Assembly (NCBI GenBank): GCA_037446725.1
Contig: JBBIIC010000005.1
Coordinates: forward strand, 1-64,000
Origin: JBBIIC01 sp037446725
GTDB lineage: Bacteria > Actinomycetota > Coriobacteriia > Anaerosomatales > SLCP01
DNA length: 64,000 nt
Direction of reading: 5' to 3'
Below the pieces are notes generated by a model. It worked only from the letters and a program-made list of their open reading frames with translations, did not search any database and was not told where the DNA came from. Positions 41,234 through 50,155 of the stretch are shown one piece after another (the stretch's first letter is position 1; each line of letters begins with the position of its first letter). The translations under genes and the position numbers were made by a program.

Positions 41234-42169
41234 TCAGCCCCCGAGCATCCCGAAAGCGTGCGCGATGCTCACGATAGCCGGTCCGGCGACCACGATGAGC
41301 GTGGCCGGGAGGATGCACAGGATGAGCGGGAAGACGATCTTGACCGGGGCCTTCTGCGCCATCTCCTCGGCGAACTGGCGGCGCCTCACGCGCATGTCCC
41401 GCGACTGCGTCCGGAGCACGTTGCTCACGCTCACGCCGAAGACATCCGCCTGGATCATCGCCATGACGAATGTCCGCAGCTCCTGCACCTCGTTACGCTC
41501 GCCGAGCCTGCGCATCGCGTCGCGGCGCGAGACTCCCGCCTGGACCTCGTGGAGCATCCGGCCGAACTCCTCGGAGAGCGCGCCTGGCCGACCGCCGGTG
41601 ATCTTGGCGACCGCGGCGTCGAACCCCATGCCCGCCTCAACGCTGATGGTGAGCATGTCGAGCATGTCGGGAAGCGTACGGCGGATCTCGAGCTGGCGCT
41701 TGCTCACACGGTTGCGGAGCCACAGGTCGGGGAGGTAGAAGCCGACGGCCGCGAAGACCGCCACGCCAAGGGCGAACCGTCCGAGGGTCGGGGCGGCGAG
41801 GAAGCCGACTAGCATCATGAAGACGGCGCCCCCCAGCGCCAAGCCCGCCTTGAGCGCGAAGAACTGCTCGGTGCTCATTCGGTAGGGATGGCCGGCCATG
41901 TCGAGACGGCGGGCGACCCGGCTCGCGTAATCAGAAGGTCCGAAGATGCGCGCGATGTCGGCGAGCGAGCGTGAAGCCGGCCTGAGGACACGGTCGGCGA
42001 ATGGAGCAAGCGTCGGCTCGATTTCGGCAGCCTGACCCGCCTCGTAGGCGGTCAGCCCTTCGAGCTGGCGCTGGACCTGCCGCTCCTCGGAGAAGAACAG
42101 CGTGAGCACCGCATACGCGAGAGCCACGACGGCTACGGCGACGAGCGCTGCAATCGCCCATTCGAGCAT
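41234..42169 (-). CDS. tadC: Tad pilus inner-membrane platform protein TadC
   Basis: 311-aa type II secretion F-domain protein, partner of TadB in the Flp/Tad pilus platform. Helices near residues 5-25, 95-140 and 275-305; T2SSF region LPDMLDMLTISVEAGMGFDAAV and the DVFGVSVSNVLRTQSRDMRVRRRQFAEE segment typical of TadC. ATG 42169 overlaps the tadB stop by one base; GGAG 8 bases upstream. Last gene of the tad operon. Confidence 0.9.
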   Translation of the reverse strand: MLEWAIAALVAVAVVALAYAVLTLFFSEERQVQRQLEGLTAYEAGQAAEIEPTLAPFADRVLRPASRSLADIARIFGPSDYASRVARRLDMAGHPYRMSTEQFFALKAGLALGGAVFMMLVGFLAAPTLGRFALGVAVFAAVGFYLPDLWLRNRVSKRQLEIRRTLPDMLDMLTISVEAGMGFDAAVAKITGGRPGALSEEFGRMLHEVQAGVSRRDAMRRLGERNEVQELRTFVMAMIQADVFGVSVSNVLRTQSRDMRVRRRQFAEEMAQKAPVKIVFPLILCILPATLIVVAGPAIVSIAHAFGMLGG

Positions 42170-44088
42170 CAGATCTCCACCTCCGATGCTTTGCGCAGCC
42201 ACACGCCGCCGACAGCGAGCAGGACCGCGCCCACGATGAGCAGACCGATGCCCATGCTGGTCGTGAAGAGCTGCCCCATGTAGCCAGGATTGACGAGGAG
42301 CAGCAGCCCCATCATGAAGAAGGGCAGGACGAACAGGATGGCCGCCGAGAGCCGCCCTTCAGAGGTGAGCGCCCTGATGTGCCTGCGCAGTTCGGCACGC
42401 TGGCGCATCGTGTTCGCCACGAGGTCGAGGACCTCGGCGAGGTTGCCGCCGACCTCCCGCTGGATCGCGATGGCTGTGACGGTCCACCGGAAGTCCTCGC
42501 TGTCGAGGCGCTCGGCCATCTTGTCGAGCGCCTCTTCGACCGATAGCCCCAAGCGGGACTCGGCCTGCACGCGCCTGAACTCGTTCGACGCCGGGTCACC
42601 GATCTCCTGGACCACCAGGTCGATCGACTGCTGCACGCCCCACCCGGCTCGAAGCGAGCTCGCCATCATCGAGAGGATGTCGGGCAGCTGCTCCTCGAAC
42701 GCATGGCGGCGGCGCGTGATCGCGCTTTCCAGAAGCAGTATCGGCAGGAGGGTGGCGACGATCACGACGAGGAGCGAAAACCACAAGCTGCCCACGAGCA
42801 GCTGGACGATCATGCCTGCGGCGATGACACCGATGAAATGCAGGTACATGTACTCGACCGCGCGGAGCGGCAGGCCGGCGCGCTCGAGCTTGCGATGCAC
42901 GAGCGGGGTGAGGCCCCGGCGCCCGGCAACCGCCGCCACCGCCTCGCGGATCACGCCCGTCACCCCTGCCGCCCGTGTCGTCGTCGTGTCCTCCGCGCCG
43001 TGGAGCTGGTCGTAGAAGTGCAGCTCGTTGATGCGCGACGGGGCCGAAGGCATCAGGCTCATCACCGCCCACGCCGCCAGGAATACCGCCACGAACGCCA
43101 GGAACACCACGAGCGCGGCGAGCGCGGCCGATGCGACAGGTGAAGCAGGCGTGACGCCCTCTCCCTCGCCAGCCGCCTGCTCGAAGTAGGGGTTGTCTAC
43201 CACGAAACGGGTCGTGCCCGCCCTCCCGTCGACCGTCGCCGCGACCTCGATGTCGAGGTCGACCGTGTTGGGAGCCGCGCTCGTGTAGCTCACCTCGTAC
43301 TGCGTGGTGAGCTCGCGGGCTATGTCGGCGTACAGGCGCTCGAGCTCACCGGAGTCCGCGACGGTCATCAGCCTGCCTCCGGATTGCGTGGCAAGCGTCG
43401 CGAGCACCTCTCTGTCCATCTCGGGCGTCTCAAGTCCGATCGCGTACATCGGCGCTCCGCTCTCACGCAGCCGCGAGACAGCATCGCTCAGGGTGTTCCC
43501 GCTCGCGTTCTCCTCGCCGTCGCACAGCAGGATGAGCACCCGGTCGCGGCCCTCGCGAGCGGCAAGCATCCCCGCCGCGGAGACCACGCCGTCGTACAGC
43601 GCCGTGTTCCCGGACGCTTCCAGCCGCTCGATGGCGGCGCCAAGCGCCTCAGTGTCCGCCGTGAATCCCGAAACCATCTCGACGTTCGTGTCGAACGAGA
43701 CGACCGCGACCTCGTCCCCTTCGGCCAGCGCCCCGACGAACACCATGGCGGCCCGCTTGACGTCCTGAAGCGGCGCGCCCCACATGCTGCCGCTCGTGTC
43801 GATGAGCAGCACGACGTCCATCGGCGCGCGGGTCGCCGCGAGGGGTGTGGCGGCGATAACGTCGCGCCGCTCGCCGTTCTCGGTGATCTCGAACCGCGGT
43901 TCGGCGGCTCCACCGATGAGCATGTCGAGCGGGAGCGTCACCGTGAGCGCGACGGTCGGGAACGCCGAGGTGTCCGCCTTCTGCGCGACAAGCGCCCCTC
44001 CCGCCTCGGCGCCTGACGCCGGGGCCGCGCCCGCGGCGAGCATCGCGAACGCGAGTGCGACAAGCACCATCCTCCTACGCGCGCGCAT
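42169..44088 (-). CDS. tadB: VWA domain - TadB fusion protein
   Basis: 639 aa in three parts. Residues 1-27 are a signal peptide. Residues about 90-270 are an extracytoplasmic von Willebrand A domain with a complete MIDAS (Asp97-x-Ser99-x-Ser101 in LLIDTSGSM, Thr in GNTALYDG, Asp in LLCDGEEN). After a transmembrane segment (about 325-350) residues 380-639 are the TadB F-domain (LPDILSMMASSLRAGWGVQQSID, IQREVGGNLAEVLDLVANTMR) with terminal helices. TadB is normally about 300 aa without VWA. A metal-dependent adhesion module tied to the platform could sense pilin or surface. ATG 44088. Confidence 0.87.
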   Translation of the reverse strand: MRARRRMVLVALAFAMLAAGAAPASGAEAGGALVAQKADTSAFPTVALTVTLPLDMLIGGAAEPRFEITENGERRDVIAATPLAATRAPMDVVLLIDTSGSMWGAPLQDVKRAAMVFVGALAEGDEVAVVSFDTNVEMVSGFTADTEALGAAIERLEASGNTALYDGVVSAAGMLAAREGRDRVLILLCDGEENASGNTLSDAVSRLRESGAPMYAIGLETPEMDREVLATLATQSGGRLMTVADSGELERLYADIARELTTQYEVSYTSAAPNTVDLDIEVAATVDGRAGTTRFVVDNPYFEQAAGEGEGVTPASPVASAALAALVVFLAFVAVFLAAWAVMSLMPSAPSRINELHFYDQLHGAEDTTTTRAAGVTGVIREAVAAVAGRRGLTPLVHRKLERAGLPLRAVEYMYLHFIGVIAAGMIVQLLVGSLWFSLLVVIVATLLPILLLESAITRRRHAFEEQLPDILSMMASSLRAGWGVQQSIDLVVQEIGDPASNEFRRVQAESRLGLSVEEALDKMAERLDSEDFRWTVTAIAIQREVGGNLAEVLDLVANTMRQRAELRRHIRALTSEGRLSAAILFVLPFFMMGLLLLVNPGYMGQLFTTSMGIGLLIVGAVLLAVGGVWLRKASEVEI

Positions 44089-44094
44089 CGGTCC

Positions 44095-45456
44095 TCACCG
44101 CCTCGCCGGGGGCTCGTACTCGAAGAGATCGCCCGCCGTGTGGATGCCGAGGTCCTCGAGACGCTGGGTGAACGCCGGCCGGAGTCCCGTCGCCTTGAGC
44201 GTGCCCCTGAACCGTCCGTCCTCGTCCAGGCCCATCGAGTAGTCGTAGTAGAAGATGTCCTGCATGATGACCATGTCGCCTTCCATCGCGCCGATCTCGG
44301 CGACCTGGATGACCTTGCGCGAGCCGTCCCGAAGCCTGCCCAGGTGCACGATCAGGTCGATCGCCGAGGAGACCTGCTCGCGGATCGCTTTGACGGGCAG
44401 GTCGAGGCCGGACATGAGCACCATCGTCTCCAGCCGCGCGAGCGCGTCGCGCGGCGAGTTCGCATGGATGGTCGAGAGCGAGCCCTCATGCCCGGTGTTC
44501 ATCGCCTGAAGCATGTCGAGGGCCTCGGCGCCTCGCACTTCGCCGACGATTATGCGGTCGGGCCGCATGCGCAGCGAGTTGCGGACGAGGTCGCGGATGG
44601 TGACCTGCCCCTTGCCCTCGATGTTGGGCGGCCTTGATTCGAGCCGCAAGACGTGCTCCTGGCCGAGGCGCAGCTCCGCGGCGTCTTCGATCGTGATGAT
44701 GCGCTCGTCGCCAGGGACGAAGAGCGACATCACGTTGAGAAGCGTAGTCTTGCCCGTACCCGTCCCGCCAGAGATGAGCACGTTGAGCTTGCCTCGCACG
44801 CACGCCTCGAGGAAGATCGCGACATTCGGCGTGAGCGTGCCGAAGTTGATGAGGTCGTCGACGGTGAAGGGGTCCTTCGAGAACTTGCGGATCGTGAGCA
44901 TCGGGCCGTTGATGGCGAGCGGGTGAATGACCGCGTTCACGCGCGAGCCGTCGGGCAGGCGCGCGTCGACCATCGGGGATGCCTCGTCGATGCGGCGGCC
45001 GACCTGGGCGACGATCTTGTCGATGATGCGCGCCAGGTGCGCCTCGTCGATGAAGCGGCGGTCGGTCTCGAAGATGCGCCCTTTGCGCTCGACGTAGATC
45101 GTCGCCGGATTGTTGACCATCACCTCGGTGATCTCCGGGTCCTCCAGGTATGCCTGGATAGGCCCGTAGCCGAGGATGTTGTCGAGCACATCGAGCACAA
45201 TCTCCCTGCGGTCCGCGGTCGAGAGCGGGGTCGTCTCGCGGTCGAGGAGCTCGTTGAGCTTGTCCTCGATCCTCAGCCGGAAGCCCGCGTCATCCGCGTC
45301 CGCCGTCCCCAGCTCGGTGCCCATCTCCTCGACGAGCAGCTGGTGCAGGTGGCGCTTGACGGCGTCCTTGGTGTTGTACGCGGCCACCCTCGACGCGGCG
45401 ATGTCCTCCGCGCCGACCCCGTGACCCGTCGACCCTATGCGATCTCTAAGCGACAT
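44095..45456 (-). CDS. tadA: Tad pilus assembly/retraction ATPase TadA (CpaF)
   Basis: 453-aa secretion ATPase. N-terminal domain with ILGYGPIQAYLEDPEITEVMVN; Walker A ISGGTGTGKTTLLN, Asp box ITIEDAAELRL, Walker B RPDRIIVGEVRGAEALDML and His box GHEGSLSTIHANSPRDAL. Hexameric motor in the cytoplasm powering pilus extension. ATG 45456 overlaps the tadZ end by 11 bases; GTG 45459 is one codon earlier. Spacing to tadB is 6 bases. Confidence 0.95.
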   Translation of the reverse strand: MSLRDRIGSTGHGVGAEDIAASRVAAYNTKDAVKRHLHQLLVEEMGTELGTADADDAGFRLRIEDKLNELLDRETTPLSTADRREIVLDVLDNILGYGPIQAYLEDPEITEVMVNNPATIYVERKGRIFETDRRFIDEAHLARIIDKIVAQVGRRIDEASPMVDARLPDGSRVNAVIHPLAINGPMLTIRKFSKDPFTVDDLINFGTLTPNVAIFLEACVRGKLNVLISGGTGTGKTTLLNVMSLFVPGDERIITIEDAAELRLGQEHVLRLESRPPNIEGKGQVTIRDLVRNSLRMRPDRIIVGEVRGAEALDMLQAMNTGHEGSLSTIHANSPRDALARLETMVLMSGLDLPVKAIREQVSSAIDLIVHLGRLRDGSRKVIQVAEIGAMEGDMVIMQDIFYYDYSMGLDEDGRFRGTLKATGLRPAFTQRLEDLGIHTAGDLFEYEPPARR

Positions 45457-46612
45457 CACTCTTCGCCTCCTTGCGTTGCGCGACGTGACGCGCGAGTTCG
45501 AGCAGGCTCTTGGCCACCGGCGACTTGGGCGCGTCGGTGACGACCGGCATCCCGCGGTTGACCGAGCGGGGAACGAGCCGGTCGCTCGGGATCTTCGCGA
45601 CGATGTGACCCTCGACGGCGGCCGCCACCTCCGAGGGCTCGAGCAGAACCTTGCTGTCGGCGCGGTTGAGCACCAGGTTGACGCGGTTGCGGTCGTAGCC
45701 GAGCTGCCGCAACTTCTGCAACGAGATACGTGTGTTCTTCACGCTGGCGACATCCATCGTGGCGATCGCGAGTATGTCGTCGCTCTTGTCGATCGCTGTC
45801 AGCACCGTCTCGTCGAACGCGGCCGGCGTGTCGATGACGACGACGTCGGCGGCGTCTCGAGCGAGCGAGATGATGCGTCCGAGGCGCGACGCCGTGACCG
45901 CCTCGGCGTCCTCCGGCCGCACCGGCGCGAGCAGCACGTCGAGGCCGGACGGATGCCGCGTGAGGAAGCCGCGCAGCATCGAGGTGTCGAGACGGTCGAA
46001 TGCCTGGACCGCATCGTAGATGGTCCGCTCGGGCTTGAGCTTGAGCATGATGCCCGTGTCGCCGAACTGCAAGTCGAGGTCGAGCAGGATCGTCCGTACC
46101 CCGAGTCCGGCGAGCGCGACGCCGAGGTTGCTCGCGATGATCGTCTTGCCCACGCCGCCCTTGGTGCTGAAGACCGTGACGACGTGGCCCCGCCCGTTGC
46201 CGTTGGCTGCCGAGCCGACCCCGACCCCAGCCGCCTCCCGCCGCCGCACGACGTCCGCCGACGCGTCGAGCACGGCCGATGCGACCTCCCCGAACGTGCT
46301 CTCGGCGCCGACGACGTCGCTGAAGCTCGCCTTCATCGCCTGACGCAGGAGTTCCGTGGTGACCTTCGGCACGACGAGCACGGAGGAGACGGGCGGGACT
46401 CGCGACGCGAGCGCGGCCCCAGACTCGAGCGCGCCGTCGAGCGGCATCGACGGGCCGAAGACGATGACGTGCGCGTCGCTCTCCTCGACCTGCTCGGCGA
46501 CGCGCCCGAGCGAAGGAGTCACTGCGACCTCGTTGCCGGGCTCGCGGCAGAGCACCTGCTCGAGCTTGGCGCCGAAGTCAGGATCGCGGTCTACGATGAG
46601 GATGGCGCCCAA
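45446..46612 (-). CDS. tadZ: Tad pilus localisation ATPase TadZ/CpaE
   Basis: 388 aa: N-terminal atypical receiver (residues 1-120, ILIVDRDPDFGAKLEQVL) and C-terminal ParA/MinD-type ATPase with deviant Walker A FSTKGGVGKTIIASNLG, DLDLQFGDTG and VVIDTPAAFDE. Members place the Tad machine at a cell pole or site. Start is TTG 46612; no ATG or GTG fits without deleting the conserved first strand, and the ribosome site (GGGGG) is weak. 12 bases follow the cpaB stop. Confidence 0.9.
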   Translation of the reverse strand: MGAILIVDRDPDFGAKLEQVLCREPGNEVAVTPSLGRVAEQVEESDAHVIVFGPSMPLDGALESGAALASRVPPVSSVLVVPKVTTELLRQAMKASFSDVVGAESTFGEVASAVLDASADVVRRREAAGVGVGSAANGNGRGHVVTVFSTKGGVGKTIIASNLGVALAGLGVRTILLDLDLQFGDTGIMLKLKPERTIYDAVQAFDRLDTSMLRGFLTRHPSGLDVLLAPVRPEDAEAVTASRLGRIISLARDAADVVVIDTPAAFDETVLTAIDKSDDILAIATMDVASVKNTRISLQKLRQLGYDRNRVNLVLNRADSKVLLEPSEVAAAVEGHIVAKIPSDRLVPRSVNRGMPVVTDAPKSPVAKSLLELARHVAQRKEAKSDVA

Positions 46613-46624
46613 AGCTGCCGCCCC

Positions 46625-47389
46625 CTATTCGGCGAGGACGGACCGGAGCGTCTGCCCGGTCGTGGCCGCGATCTCGGTCTCGGCAGAACCGAGCAGCGCG
46701 AGCCACACGCTACCCTTCTCCTCGGCGAAGACCAGCCGCTCGACATCGGCGGGCGAGAGCGCTAGCGTGATGGTCGAGGGCGCTTCTGCCTGTTGCTCCT
46801 CGGCGGCTCCACCACCGAGCCTTCCGTCGTCCTCTTCCTGGACCGGCGCGGGCTGCGCGCTCACCATCGCCCCGACCGCGAGCACGCGCGCCTTCGGGAT
46901 GAGCACCTGGGTGAGCGGCTCGCCCTCAGGGCCGGGGTCGAGCGTGACGACGGCCATCACGTGGTCGCCCGGTTTCACGAGCCCCGCGATACCCTTGACC
47001 GCCGTGTTCGGGATGGAGACGGCGACGTAGTCAGCGGGGATGCTGTACGCGAGCCCCGCCTCACTCGGGAACTGGAACCTCACCTGCGTGATCTGCTCAC
47101 CGGCGCTCAAGTCCTCCGCGAGGACCTTCCCGGCGATGGTGGATGCCGAGGAAACCGCGCCTTCCGCCACATACCGGCGCGGGATGGACTCGATGGCGAG
47201 CACCTCGGTCGCGATCAGCTCGTCAGCGAATGCGCCCCGCGCGATGGGCTCTTGCGCCACGAGCACCTCGACCGGCTCGTCCTGCTCGGCCACGCCCCGC
47301 TCTAATGAACTGAGGTACCGGCCGGTCAACACGGCGGCCAACACGCCGAGGAGCACGGCAGCGACGAGGATCACGATTCGCGATCGCAT
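46625..47389 (-). CDS. cpaB: Flp pilus assembly protein CpaB/RcpC
   Basis: 254 aa. Single N-terminal membrane anchor (IVILVAAVLLGVLAAVLTG), then an SAF-like domain (EVLVAQEPIARGAFADE, IAGKVLAEDLSAGEQIT) and VSIPNTAVKGIAGLVKPGDHVMAVV, the CpaB core. An acidic/Gln-rich loop (about residues 178-205) separates it from the C-terminal LALSPADVERLVFAEEKGSVWLALLG. It acts on the outer face of the membrane in Tad assembly. ATG 47389 with AAGGA 7 bases upstream. Confidence 0.9.
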   Translation of the reverse strand: MRSRIVILVAAVLLGVLAAVLTGRYLSSLERGVAEQDEPVEVLVAQEPIARGAFADELIATEVLAIESIPRRYVAEGAVSSASTIAGKVLAEDLSAGEQITQVRFQFPSEAGLAYSIPADYVAVSIPNTAVKGIAGLVKPGDHVMAVVTLDPGPEGEPLTQVLIPKARVLAVGAMVSAQPAPVQEEDDGRLGGGAAEEQQAEAPSTITLALSPADVERLVFAEEKGSVWLALLGSAETEIAATTGQTLRSVLAE

Positions 47390-47413
47390 GGAGGTGTCCT
47401 TCCGGTAGGCTGC

Positions 47414-48958
47414 TTACTGCTCTGTCGCCGGCGTCACGAGCCGGTAGGTCTCAAGATACAGGCCGGAGTCGGGGGGCACGTCCTCGTAGATCTCGGAGGG
47501 CAGCACGTGCTCGACGAACCGTCCGGAGATGTCCGCGTCGCCCTGCTGCTGTTCGAGGTAGAACGCCGCGAACGAGACGACCCGAAGCCTGCTTCTGCCT
47601 TGGATCGGCTCGACACGCTCGGTGACCGGGACGTAGACAAGCCTCGATGACGTTCGCGGCATGCCCTGCGCGACCCAGGTGTTGAAATCCACTCCGGTAC
47701 GCAGCCGGTCGCGGACGCCTTGACTCGTCGGGCCGGTCATGTTGCCCGGTTCGGTGTCGAGGATCTGACCGAGGTGAATCACGCCGTCATAGCCGTTCTG
47801 CAGGTCATCCCGGTAGGCTGCTCCACCACCGCCCTCGAAGGACACCGGACCGAAGTTGCCGACCTCCGCGTTCCCGTCGAGCTTCATGTGGTAGACCTGG
47901 CCGAACTCGTAATCGAAGAAGCCGACGGTGATTGCGGTCGAGCCGGCCGATCCGGGCGTGAAGAAGCGATTGCCTAGTTCCAGCGAACGAATAGGGAATG
48001 TCGAGCGGACGGAGTAGACGATCGCCCCGTCGTCGAGGTCCGGCCGTCCTTGCGCGCGGTTGCCCACCCACAGGTCGACGCCGAAGCTCGTGAACCGCTC
48101 ACCCGTGCCGGGCGCGGGCACCGTCACGGAGTAGTTGCCTGTTCCGGTACGCCTCGCCCCGTTCAGCTCAAGAGTCGTCTGCCCGGTCCCGACCACCGTG
48201 ACGGTGACGCTGTCCGGATCGACCGAGCTCGGCGGGTTGTTGCGCACAACCTCAGGGCTCACGGTAACGGAGCGGAACGGGCTCGTGGCGGCGATCGCGT
48301 GGACGTTCGAGACTCCGCTGAACGTCTCTTTGAAGCCTTGCTCGTTGTACACGTCAAGGTTGACCGAGCGTCTGCCCCCGGCGGTCATCGCGGGCACCGG
48401 CAGGTTGCCGCCCCAGAGCCCGTCGGCACCCTTGGTCAACCACACCCCGCCTGAAGGCGCGCCGTCGAGCCATGCATACACCCGCGTGACGCGAAGAATC
48501 GGTAGCCCGATGGGAATCAACCCCCGCATCCCCGTCACATACGCGACACGCGCTTCCGCGGTGGCCTGGATCGTCGGGTCAGCGGCCCACATCCGGCCGA
48601 AGAAGAGCGGGGAGTCCTTTTCGACGGTCACCCGGACGAAGTTGCCCCCAACCTCCGTGAGGGGCGCGTCCTCGAGCATCAAGAGCCCATCGGCGGGGCG
48701 TTCCGCGTTGCGATCGGCGTAGTCTTCGGCGACCGCCAGCACTCCGGCCTCATCGGCCCCCTCGAGCAGCTCACTCACTCCCGCGAGAGCGGCCGCGTCC
48801 GCAGATGCTTGAAGCTGACGCTTGACGGTGTAGAGATATCCCATGTCGACCGCAAGCGCGGCAACACCGAGGAAGACGATCATCAGTATCGCGACCGTCA
48901 CCGCAACGACGCCCTGTTCCTCGCGCAGTTTCGCTCTGTAGGTATCCATCTTGATCAC
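47414..48958 (-). CDS. tadG: TadG-like pilus-associated protein
   Basis: 514 aa. N-terminal pseudopilin-like segment (EEQGVVAVTVAILMIVFLGVAALAVDMGYLY) followed by RQLQASADAAALAGVSEL, the TadE/TadG-type hallmark. The remaining 430 residues are extracellular and beta-rich (SVTVTVVGTGQTTLELNG, GTGNYSVTVPAPG), resembling an Ig-like filament domain. Likely an anchor or tip for the Flp pilus. GTG 48958 overlaps the TadE stop by 4 bases; ATG 48949 is the alternative. Confidence 0.8.
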   Translation of the reverse strand: MIKMDTYRAKLREEQGVVAVTVAILMIVFLGVAALAVDMGYLYTVKRQLQASADAAALAGVSELLEGADEAGVLAVAEDYADRNAERPADGLLMLEDAPLTEVGGNFVRVTVEKDSPLFFGRMWAADPTIQATAEARVAYVTGMRGLIPIGLPILRVTRVYAWLDGAPSGGVWLTKGADGLWGGNLPVPAMTAGGRRSVNLDVYNEQGFKETFSGVSNVHAIAATSPFRSVTVSPEVVRNNPPSSVDPDSVTVTVVGTGQTTLELNGARRTGTGNYSVTVPAPGTGERFTSFGVDLWVGNRAQGRPDLDDGAIVYSVRSTFPIRSLELGNRFFTPGSAGSTAITVGFFDYEFGQVYHMKLDGNAEVGNFGPVSFEGGGGAAYRDDLQNGYDGVIHLGQILDTEPGNMTGPTSQGVRDRLRTGVDFNTWVAQGMPRTSSRLVYVPVTERVEPIQGRSRLRVVSFAAFYLEQQQGDADISGRFVEHVLPSEIYEDVPPDSGLYLETYRLVTPATEQ

Positions 48959-49365
48959 TCGATTCTCTGAGTGGCAGCGCTGCGCAGAGTGAATGTCGTA
49001 GCGTTGCCGACTCCGAAGATGTTCTGCATCAGGGGCGCGAAGAGGGGGGTCGGGTACGTGACCCGCACCGTAGCCGGATCACCAGGATCTCTTCCGTCCG
49101 GCGTCAGCACGACAACTCTGCCCGGAACGCTCAGATCGAGGGAGGGAGCCGCCGCGTCGGCCTTCGCGATTGCCGCGGCGTTGGTGTGCCCGAGCGCCAC
49201 CCACCTGACGCCCTCGCGCGCTGCGTGAGTGGTCTCCAACCACTGGAAGAACACGTAACCGAACTGGATGATTCCGAACAGAAGAAGCACGAGGACAAAC
49301 GCAACGATGCCGAACTCGACGGCTGCCGCCCCTTCGTCTCTTCTATGTCGGTCAATCAGCCACAT
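48955..49365 (-). CDS. tadE: TadE-family pseudopilin
   Basis: 136 aa. The prepilin motif RRDEGAAAVEFGIVAFVLVL (Glu five residues into the mature helix) and HAAREGVRWVALG are typical of TadE. It is processed by a prepilin peptidase that is not encoded here. ATG 49365, with GAGGGGG 6 bases upstream, is chosen over the adjacent GTG 49368. Overlaps TadG, suggesting fixed stoichiometry. Confidence 0.88.
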   Translation of the reverse strand: MWLIDRHRRDEGAAAVEFGIVAFVLVLLLFGIIQFGYVFFQWLETTHAAREGVRWVALGHTNAAAIAKADAAAPSLDLSVPGRVVVLTPDGRDPGDPATVRVTYPTPLFAPLMQNIFGVGNATTFTLRSAATQRIE

Positions 49366-49453
49366 CACTGCCCCCTCGCAGTGAGGAGAATTCGCAGTTC
49401 ACCCTAAGTGTGTATATACCCACCCGAACGGATACCGGGTGGGGTTCTGAGAG

Positions 49454-49621
49454 CTACGGCCAAGCCTCAATCACGTCGTTGAACAGCCCGAGGACCTCCA
49501 CCCCGACCAGTCCCACGACTCCGGCGATGACCGCAGCGATGAGGGAGGCGATGATCGCGTACTCGACGGCAGTGGCACCCTCGTCCAACCGAGCACATCC
49601 AATGGATCTTGGCCGATTCAC
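49454..49621 (-). CDS. flp: Flp-family type IVb pilin (second copy)
   Basis: 55 aa if started at GTG 49621 (GAGG 8 bases upstream), the usual size. Leader of 15 residues ends in DEG, then mature ATAVEYAIIASLIAAVIAGV with the Glu-Tyr pair of Flp pilins. A GTG at 49699 would add 26 residues and also has a ribosome site (GAGGGG), but a 41-residue leader would be unusual. It is preceded on the same strand by another pilin gene. Confidence 0.8.
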   Translation of the reverse strand: MNRPRSIGCARLDEGATAVEYAIIASLIAAVIAGVVGLVGVEVLGLFNDVIEAWP

Positions 49622-49732
49622 CGATATCGCCTCTCTCGCTTGTCCGAGGGATTCCACGAATGGGACTCTTCGCGACGAGGGGTCCCGCGACTGATGCACA
49701 GGACCCCTCGGTCGCGTTCAGTACGGAGATTA

Positions 49733-49912
49733 CTACCCGGTGAGCTCATTAAGAACGGTCTGGAAGGCCGCAAGAATCTCCTCACCGATCAGGAACACCA
49801 CAGCCACGATGACCGCAGCGATGGCGGCCACCATGATTCCGTACTCAACCGCCGTTGCACCCTCGTCCCTCACGAACATGTTCTGGGCGCGGACATACAG
49901 CTTCGTAAGCAT
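49733..49912 (-). CDS. flp: Flp-family type IVb pilin (first copy)
   Basis: 59 aa from ATG 49912. Cleavage is expected after the Gly of RDEG, leaving ATAVEYGIMVAAIAAVIVAVVF, an Flp major pilin. ATG has GGAGG 9 bases upstream; GTG 49918 also exists. First gene of the tad locus, so probably the major pilin; the second copy differs in its C-terminal half. Confidence 0.85.
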   Translation of the reverse strand: MLTKLYVRAQNMFVRDEGATAVEYGIMVAAIAAVIVAVVFLIGEEILAAFQTVLNELTG

Positions 49913-49918
49913 GTGCAC

Positions 49919-50155
49919 ACACCTCCCCCCCTGGAGTCGCTGCGCAACTCCGGAGTCCGCCGCATCCCTCCGATCCTCGCGAGAGACTCCGGAGCGCGGC
50001 GGCTAGACAATCCCTCACTCCGAATCATGCCCTCGAAGCACGGGCGAGACCATCGTGCGTAGGTACGCATTGAGCGCCCGAAGGTAGGACGTGGACTCAT
50101 ACCAACGGGTGATGCACTGGGCGGTCGGATGTGGTAGGAACCCGGGTTCCCCGCG
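49919..50155 (-). promoter_or_regulatory. Upstream region of the tad/flp locus
   Basis: 237 bases between the response-regulator stop and the first pilin. ACTCCGGAG occurs at 49947-49955 (within the palindrome ACTCCGGAGT) and 49986-49994, which could be a regulator site pair. A perfect palindrome GGAACCCGGGTTCC at 50137-50150, six bases past the response-regulator stop, may terminate its transcript, though no T-run follows. No convincing -10/-35 was found and no c-di-GMP riboswitch core is visible. Confidence 0.3.

Noticed and set aside
49919..50155. c-di-GMP riboswitch before the pilin genes
   Set aside because: No GEMM-type conserved segments or paired stems found.
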